20,024 bases of DNA from JAVKSM01 sp039583705. GTDB lineage: Bacteria > Actinomycetota > Actinomycetes > Mycobacteriales > Pseudonocardiaceae. The translations under genes were made by a program, and so were the position numbers. The notes under the pieces were generated by a model that saw only the letters and a list, made by a program, of their open reading frames with translations, had not been told where the DNA came from and searched no databases. Of this stretch, positions 13,826 through 20,024 are shown in pieces. The DNA is taken from assembly GCA_039583705.1 (NCBI GenBank), contig JAVKSM010000051.1, forward strand, positions 1-20,024. The letters are read 5' to 3'. The stretch's first letter is position 1, and the number at the start of each line of letters is the position of its first letter.

Positions 13826-14202
13826 GTGGCGAACGAGACGGGCGAGCCGGCCGAGGCTGTGGCGCCGGGCGCGACGTTGCCGCGCTGCTCGACCTGGCGG
13901 TCCTGCTGCACGCGCAGGTGACCGAGGCGTGGCTACGCCTTGCCGGCGCCCCGGTGCAGTGGCGCGAGCAGGCCGCGGTGTCGGCCCGCCGGGCTGCCGA
14001 GCGCCGCGACACCCCGACCACGGTAGGACTCGCCCTGAAGAGCAGTCTGGACGTGGCGCTCGCCGCTGGGGCGTTCGGCCTCGCGCAAGTCGAACTCGAC
14101 ACGAACGTCGGGGTGTGGCGGATGGCCGCGGCCCGCGAGTCCGGGGATCCCGAACGCGCCGCAACCATCGCAGCGGGCCTTCGCATCGATACGCACGCGT
14201 AG
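13826..14202 (+). pseudogene. Small conserved-looking hypothetical gene with an apparent -1 frameshift
   Basis: I do not recognise the family. GTG 13826 has a good ribosome site (GGGAGGGG, 13812-13819) and opens a frame (VANETGEPAEAVAPG) with almost only G/C-ending codons; that frame then drifts and stops at 13921. From about 13870 the best coding frame is the one ending at 14202: DVAALLDLAVLLHAQVTEAW, WREQAAVSARRAAERR, ALKSSLDVALAAGAFGLAQ and GVWRMAAARESG, which reads as a helical soluble protein. Restoring one base between about 13862 and 13880, where GGGCGCGAC looks one G or C short, would give a single protein of about 125 residues. Either a sequencing error or a real frameshift mutation is possible. 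A start at GTG 13819 in the second frame would avoid the shift but has no properly spaced ribosome site and poor codon use. It converges on the methyltransferase gene, stops 12 nt apart. Confidence 0.6.
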
Positions 14203-14214
14203 GACCCGCTGAGG

Positions 14215-15012
14215 TCAGCCGGCGGCCGGCCCCCCGCCGTTCTCCCGGTGCCCCGGTTCCGCCCGGTGGGCGCGCGCGACCAGGGTGACGATCGGCAGGT
14301 CGAACGGGCCGGAAGAGGTCTCCGGTCGGCTCGCGAGGTAGCCGCGCACCCGCGCCAGCAGCTCGGCCTGCTCCGCTGCCGACAGCCGCAGCAGCGCGGA
14401 GTGGGTACCGATCGTCGCCACCAGCGAGTCGGCGTCGCGCCGCTGGGCGTGCCCGAACTCCGCCAGCCGCACCGGCTCGAACGCCGGGTGCCTGATCGGC
14501 GCGGTGTGCACCCGGCGCAGGTAGGAGGCCGTGCCGCCGACGACCTCGTGCAGGCCGGCCACCCAGTCGACCCGATCGTCGTCGAGGTTCCACAGCGCGG
14601 CCAGCACACCTCCCGGCGCCAGCACCCGCGCGATCTCCGGCATCGCCAGCGCCGGGTCGAACCAGTGCAGTGCCTGCCCGACCAGCACGGCGTCCGCGCT
14701 GCCTCCCGCCACCCCCAGGGCCTCGGCGACCCCCGATACGGCCGGTACACCTGGCAGGTGGCGGCGCAGCTCGGCGAGCATCTGCGGGTCCGGCTCCACG
14801 GCCAGCACCCGCATCCCGGCCCGGGCGTCAGAGGCCAACCCGACCAGCGACGCGGTGAGCGCCCCGGTGCCCGCCGCCAGGTCGAGCACCCGCAGCGGCC
14901 GCAGCGCAGCCACCGGCGCCAGCGCCCAGGTGATGGCGGCTGACGGGTACCCGGGACGGTGGCGGGCGTAGGCAGGCGCGGCGTTGCCGAAGGAACGCGC
15001 CCGGTCCGGCAC
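14215..15012 (-). CDS. Class I SAM-dependent methyltransferase (UbiE/Methyltransf_11 type)
   Basis: A 265-aa protein with the class I SAM-binding motif RVLDLAAGTGALT at 41-53, a second-strand acidic motif VEPDPQML, GQALHWFDP and LAPGGVLAALWNLDDD, as in small-molecule methyltransferases with a Methyltransf_11 domain. The C-terminal half (HPAFEPV... RLSAAEQAELLARVR) is typical of a common actinobacterial group of unknown substrate. The GTG start at 15012 follows a -10-like TAGCCT by 7 nt on the minus strand, suggesting a leaderless message. It diverges from lysS with 35 bp between the starts. Confidence 0.9.
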   Translation of the reverse strand: MPDRARSFGNAAPAYARHRPGYPSAAITWALAPVAALRPLRVLDLAAGTGALTASLVGLASDARAGMRVLAVEPDPQMLAELRRHLPGVPAVSGVAEALGVAGGSADAVLVGQALHWFDPALAMPEIARVLAPGGVLAALWNLDDDRVDWVAGLHEVVGGTASYLRRVHTAPIRHPAFEPVRLAEFGHAQRRDADSLVATIGTHSALLRLSAAEQAELLARVRGYLASRPETSSGPFDLPIVTLVARAHRAEPGHRENGGGPAAG

Positions 15013-15040
15013 GGACCTGAGGCTACGCCGCCGATAGTGT
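15003..15040. promoter_or_regulatory. Divergent leaderless promoters of the methyltransferase and lysS
   Basis: On the plus strand TAGTGT (15035-15040) ends 7 nt before the lysS GTG. On the minus strand TAGCCT (15025-15020) ends 7 nt before the methyltransferase GTG. Both spacings fit leaderless transcription. A perfect inverted repeat, GGTCCG-GCA-CGGACC (15003-15017), covers the methyltransferase start codon and could be an operator or a start-site hairpin. Confidence 0.55.
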
Positions 15041-15047
15041 CGCGACC

Positions 15048-16556
15048 GTGCCCGACGCGCAGCCGCCCGATCCGCCGAGCTGTCCCGACCTGCCCGAGCA
15101 GGTGCGGGTGCGGCTGGCCAAGCGGCAGCGGATGCTCGCCGAGGGCATCGACCCCTACCCCGTCGTGCTGGCTCGCACCGCGACCCTGCGGGAGGTGCGC
15201 GCCGCCTTCCCGGACCTTCCCGTGGACACCGCGACCGGTGTCCAGGTCGGCGTGACGGGTCGGGTGATGTTCCTGCGCAACACCGGAAGGCTCTGCTTCG
15301 CCACGCTTCGCGAGGGTGACGGCACCGAGCTGCAGGCGATGCTCAGCGCGGCCGGGGTCGGCGAGGCTGCCCTGGCCGCGTGGAAGGCCGACGTCGACCT
15401 CGGCGACCATGTCTTCGTGCACGGCGAGGTCATCACCTCGCGCCGCGGTGAGCTCTCCGTCTTCGCCGACTCCTGGCGGATGGCGGCGAAGGCGGTTCGC
15501 CCGCTCCCGGTCGCGCACAAGGAGCTCACCGAGGAGACCCGGGTCCGGCAGCGTTACCTCGACCTCATCGTGCGCCCGCAGGCCCGTGCCACGGTGGCAC
15601 TGCGGGCCGCGGTGGCGGCCACGCTGCGGCGGGTCCTGACCGGGCACGGGTTCCTGGAGGTGGAGACGCCGATGCTGCAGCCGCTGCACGGCGGCGCCAC
15701 CGCACGGCCCTTCGTCACCTACTCGAACGCCCTGGGGACCGACCTGTACCTTCGTATCGCTCCCGAGTTGTTCCTCAAGCGATGCCTGGTGGGGGGGATC
15801 GAGAAGGTCTTCGAGATCAACCGAAACTTCCGCAACGAGGGCAGCGACTCGTCGCACTCCCCGGAGTTCGCGATGTTGGAGGCCTACCAGGCCTACGGCA
15901 GCTACGACTCGATGGCCGAACTGACGCGCGAGCTCGTCTGCGAATCGGCGCGGGCGGTGTCCGGCTCGACGGTGGTCCGTCACGTCGACGGGAGCGAGCA
16001 CGATCTTGGCGGGCCATGGCGCACGATCACTCTGCACGCCGCCGTCTCGGCCGCGGTGGGCGTCGAGATCACGCCGGACACCGACCGCGACATGTTGCGC
16101 GGTATCGCCGACGACTCTGGTGTCGCGGCGCCAGTGTCGGCATCGGCGGGGGAGATCGTGCTGGAACTGTTCGAGAAGCTCGTCGAGCACACGCTCGTCG
16201 AGCCGACCTTCGTCCGCGACTACCCGGTCGAGGTCCGGCCGCTCACCCGTGCGCATCGCGACGACCCGCGGCTGGCCGAGTCGTGGGACCTGATCGTGCT
16301 CGGCACGGAACTGGCCACGGCGTACTCCGAGCTGGTCGATCCCGTGGTGCAAAGGGAGCGCCTGGCGCGGCAGTCACTGCTGGCGGCGAAGGGTGACCCG
16401 GAAGCCATGCGGCTCGACGAGGACTTCCTCCGGGCGTTGGAATACGGAATGCCCCCCGCCGGCGGGATGGGAATGGGCGTCGACCGTCTGCTCATGACCC
16501 TCACCGGGCTGGGCATCAGGGAGACCATCCTGTTCCCGCTGGTCCGCCCGGAATGA
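15048..16556 (+). CDS. lysS: Class II lysyl-tRNA synthetase
   Basis: The enzyme charges tRNA-Lys with lysine. The 502-aa product has an N-terminal OB-fold anticodon-binding domain (about residues 60-150; VGVTGRVMFLRNTG) and the class II catalytic core: motif 1 around GFLEVETPMLQP, motif 2 with FEINRNFRNEG (255-265 region), and motif 3 GGMGMGVDRLLM (472-483). After motif 2 it reads SDSSHSPEFAMLEAYQAY where typical LysS has an xxRHNPEFTMMELY-like stretch, a variant seen in some actinobacterial LysRS forms. The GTG start follows a -10 element by 7 nt. Position directly before lsr2 and clpC matches lysS of M. tuberculosis (Rv3598c), not the LysX fusion. Confidence 0.94.
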   Translation: MPDAQPPDPPSCPDLPEQVRVRLAKRQRMLAEGIDPYPVVLARTATLREVRAAFPDLPVDTATGVQVGVTGRVMFLRNTGRLCFATLREGDGTELQAMLSAAGVGEAALAAWKADVDLGDHVFVHGEVITSRRGELSVFADSWRMAAKAVRPLPVAHKELTEETRVRQRYLDLIVRPQARATVALRAAVAATLRRVLTGHGFLEVETPMLQPLHGGATARPFVTYSNALGTDLYLRIAPELFLKRCLVGGIEKVFEINRNFRNEGSDSSHSPEFAMLEAYQAYGSYDSMAELTRELVCESARAVSGSTVVRHVDGSEHDLGGPWRTITLHAAVSAAVGVEITPDTDRDMLRGIADDSGVAAPVSASAGEIVLELFEKLVEHTLVEPTFVRDYPVEVRPLTRAHRDDPRLAESWDLIVLGTELATAYSELVDPVVQRERLARQSLLAAKGDPEAMRLDEDFLRALEYGMPPAGGMGMGVDRLLMTLTGLGIRETILFPLVRPE

Positions 16557-16579
16557 TCGGCGCCACGCCGCCCGGTCGC

Positions 16580-16609
16580 TCGACAAGCACCGAGAAAGGA
16601 CGCTAACCT
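16580..16609 (+). promoter_or_regulatory. lsr2 promoter
   Basis: TCGACA (16580-16585) and TAACCT (16604-16609) with an 18-nt spacer form a good primary-sigma-type actinobacterial promoter in the 114-bp gap between lysS and lsr2. It leaves a leader of about 55 nt before the lsr2 GTG. Confidence 0.6.
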
Positions 16610-16670
16610 GTGCTATCGGCGCATTGTCGATGCGCCGGGGGCCCGAATCACCGTGGAAGGGACGGCGCGA

Positions 16671-17027
16671 GTGGCACAGAAGGTGACGGTTTCCCTCGTC
16701 GATGACATGGACGGCGGTCTCGCGGACGAGACCGTCGAGTTCGGTCTCGACGGGGCCGCCTACGAGATTGATCTTTCGAATCAGAACGCGGTCGCACTGC
16801 GCGACACGTTGTCGAGCTACGTCACCCACGCACGGCGCTCCGGCGGCGGCCGCCGCCGGGCGAATAGCAAGGCACAGGCCTCGGCGGGCGGCGCTGGCCG
16901 CCGCGCCTCCGTGGACCGCGAGCAGAACCAGGCGATCAGGGAGTGGGCCCGCAAGCGCGGGATGAAGGTCTCCGACCGCGGACGCATCCCGGCCGACGTG
17001 CTGGAGTCCTACCACAAGGAGAACTGA
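16671..17027 (+). CDS. lsr2: Lsr2 nucleoid-associated silencer
   Basis: Lsr2 is an H-NS-like protein that binds AT-rich DNA, bridges it and silences foreign genes. The 118-aa product has the N-terminal oligomerisation domain (MAQKVTVSLVDDMDGG, then FGLDGAAYEIDLSNQNA), a basic flexible linker rich in Gly, Arg and Ala (about 56-80), and the C-terminal DNA-binding domain with the AT-hook-like Arg-Gly-Arg at 103-105 in SDRGRIPADVLESY. GTG 16671 gives the standard MAQKV start with GGAAGG (16655-16660) 10 nt upstream; an in-frame GTG at 16653 would add six unconserved residues. It has its own promoter and a strong 3' hairpin, so it is probably a single-gene unit. Confidence 0.97.
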   Translation: MAQKVTVSLVDDMDGGLADETVEFGLDGAAYEIDLSNQNAVALRDTLSSYVTHARRSGGGRRRANSKAQASAGGAGRRASVDREQNQAIREWARKRGMKVSDRGRIPADVLESYHKEN

Positions 17028-17043
17028 GCCGGAGGGTACCGCG

Positions 17044-17072
17044 GCCCGGGCGGGCGAGAGACCCGCCCGGGC
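17044..17072 (+). terminator. Strong hairpin downstream of lsr2
   Basis: GCCCGGGCGGG and CCCGCCCGGGC form a perfect 11-bp stem with the 7-nt loop CGAGAGA, starting 16 nt after the lsr2 stop. GGGTAC (17034-17039) and GTACCC (17087-17092) can pair outside it. No T-tract follows, as is common for terminators in high-GC actinobacteria. Confidence 0.8.
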
Positions 17073-17092
17073 TGCGGCCGCCCGCCGTACCC

Positions 17093-17473
17093 GGCTTCGG
17101 CTCGTGCCCCGGCGTGCTCTGGCGTGCTCGAAGCCACGCGGCTGCGTCGGGACAATCCGGATGATCACCTGGGTATAGCTCAACCTCACCTCCCGGTGGG
17201 CTCATCTCCCAGCGGTGGCCACCGGTCGCGGCGAGCGCCTCGACGAGCCCTTCGGCCGTCGTTCACGGTCAGCGGACGTGCTGGAGGAGCCAACCGCGAC
17301 CGGCAGGGGAATCCCGCCACCAGCGCCGACGTTGCACCACAGGTCGGTGGAGCGGGCCCCGCGCGTCTCCTGGCCGTTTCCGCACCCGGTGACGGCCCGG
17401 CGCCCACTACAGTGGTACCAGACGCGCAAGCCATCGTTGAAGATCGCCGGCGCAGCAGCATGGGAGCGTGCAC
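17093..17473 (+). promoter_or_regulatory. Long leader and promoter region of clpC
   Basis: No coding frame convinces in this stretch of about 380 bp before clpC. Two promoter-like sites can be seen: TATAGC at 17174-17179 with GGGACA at 17149-17154, and TACAGT at 17408-17413, about 60 nt before the clpC ATG, within the small palindrome CCAC-TACA-GTGG. In other actinobacteria clpC is controlled by ClgR; I could not pick out a clear ClgR box by eye. A ribosome site GGGAG (17462-17466) precedes the start by about 7 nt. Confidence 0.45.
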
Positions 17474-20002
<2,529 letters not shown>

Positions 20003-20013
20003 GCACGCACACC

Positions 20014-20024
20014 GGGGGGGGGGG
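20014..20024. repeat. Run of 11 G at the window end
   Basis: The last 11 bases are all G, right after the clpC stop region. A homopolymer of this kind at a sequence end is often a read or contig-end artefact, though G-runs do occur in such genomes. Confidence 0.7.

Noticed and set aside
13422..16352. A 976-codon minus-strand frame across coaX, the methyltransferase and lysS
   Set aside because: It is antisense to well-supported genes, Arg/His/Asp-rich, and arises from the high GC content.
17215..17470. A small gene upstream of clpC on either strand
   Set aside because: The frames have no proper ribosome site, show shadow-like composition, and one runs into clpC in the wrong frame; a leader/promoter region is the simpler reading.

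Overview
The window is very GC-rich (strong G/C bias at third codon positions), uses many GTG starts, and carries a high-GC Actinobacteria gene set. The order ftsH-folE-folP-folB-folK-DUF3180 ... DUF2520-panC-panD-coaX ... lysS-lsr2-clpC follows, from memory, the Mycobacterium tuberculosis Rv3610c-Rv3596c block. The style (short coding minisatellites, Pro/Gly-rich tails, secreted trypsin-like protein next door) suggests a Frankia-like or other Frankiales-type actinomycete. I cannot fix the genus.

Layout: (1) 1-234, minus strand: the 5' end of a secreted trypsin-like serine protease, cut by the window edge. (2) 585-5928, plus strand: membrane protease/chaperone FtsH, then a tightly coupled folate run (FolE, FolP, FolB, FolK) with GTGA/ATGA stop-start overlaps, ending in a DUF3180 membrane protein. 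(3) 5931-9024, minus strand: an orphan NuoD-like protein, a YfcE/MJ0936-type phosphoesterase overlapping it by 4 nt, and, 296 bp upstream, a MidA-family (DUF185) methyltransferase. This block is inserted between the folate and pantothenate genes. (4) 9243-13667, plus strand: a PrsW-like membrane protease, then a Rossmann/DUF2520 protein and panC, panD, coaX (pantothenate and CoA synthesis). (5) 13826-14202: a small conserved-looking gene that appears frameshifted. (6) 14215-15012, minus strand: a class I methyltransferase, divergent from lysS. (7) 15048-20002, plus strand: lysyl-tRNA synthetase, the xenogeneic silencer Lsr2, and complete ClpC.

The most interesting content is the minus-strand block. 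A MidA-family enzyme lies beside a divergent NuoD paralogue. The eukaryotic MidA homologue NDUFAF7 methylates an arginine of the NuoD homologue NDUFS2, and the aligned arginine is present here, although a key quinone-site tyrosine looks replaced by tryptophan. Other points: six short tandem repeat arrays (periods 9, 15, 15, 18, 24, 24 nt, all multiples of three) at gene ends within about 9 kb; a 100-N gap flanked by an exact 77-nt duplication, which looks like an assembly artefact; divergent, apparently leaderless promoters; and a run of 11 G at the window end.

The folate, pantothenate/CoA, lysS, lsr2 and clpC genes are ordinary housekeeping genes. No tRNA, rRNA, CRISPR array, insertion sequence or phage gene was seen.
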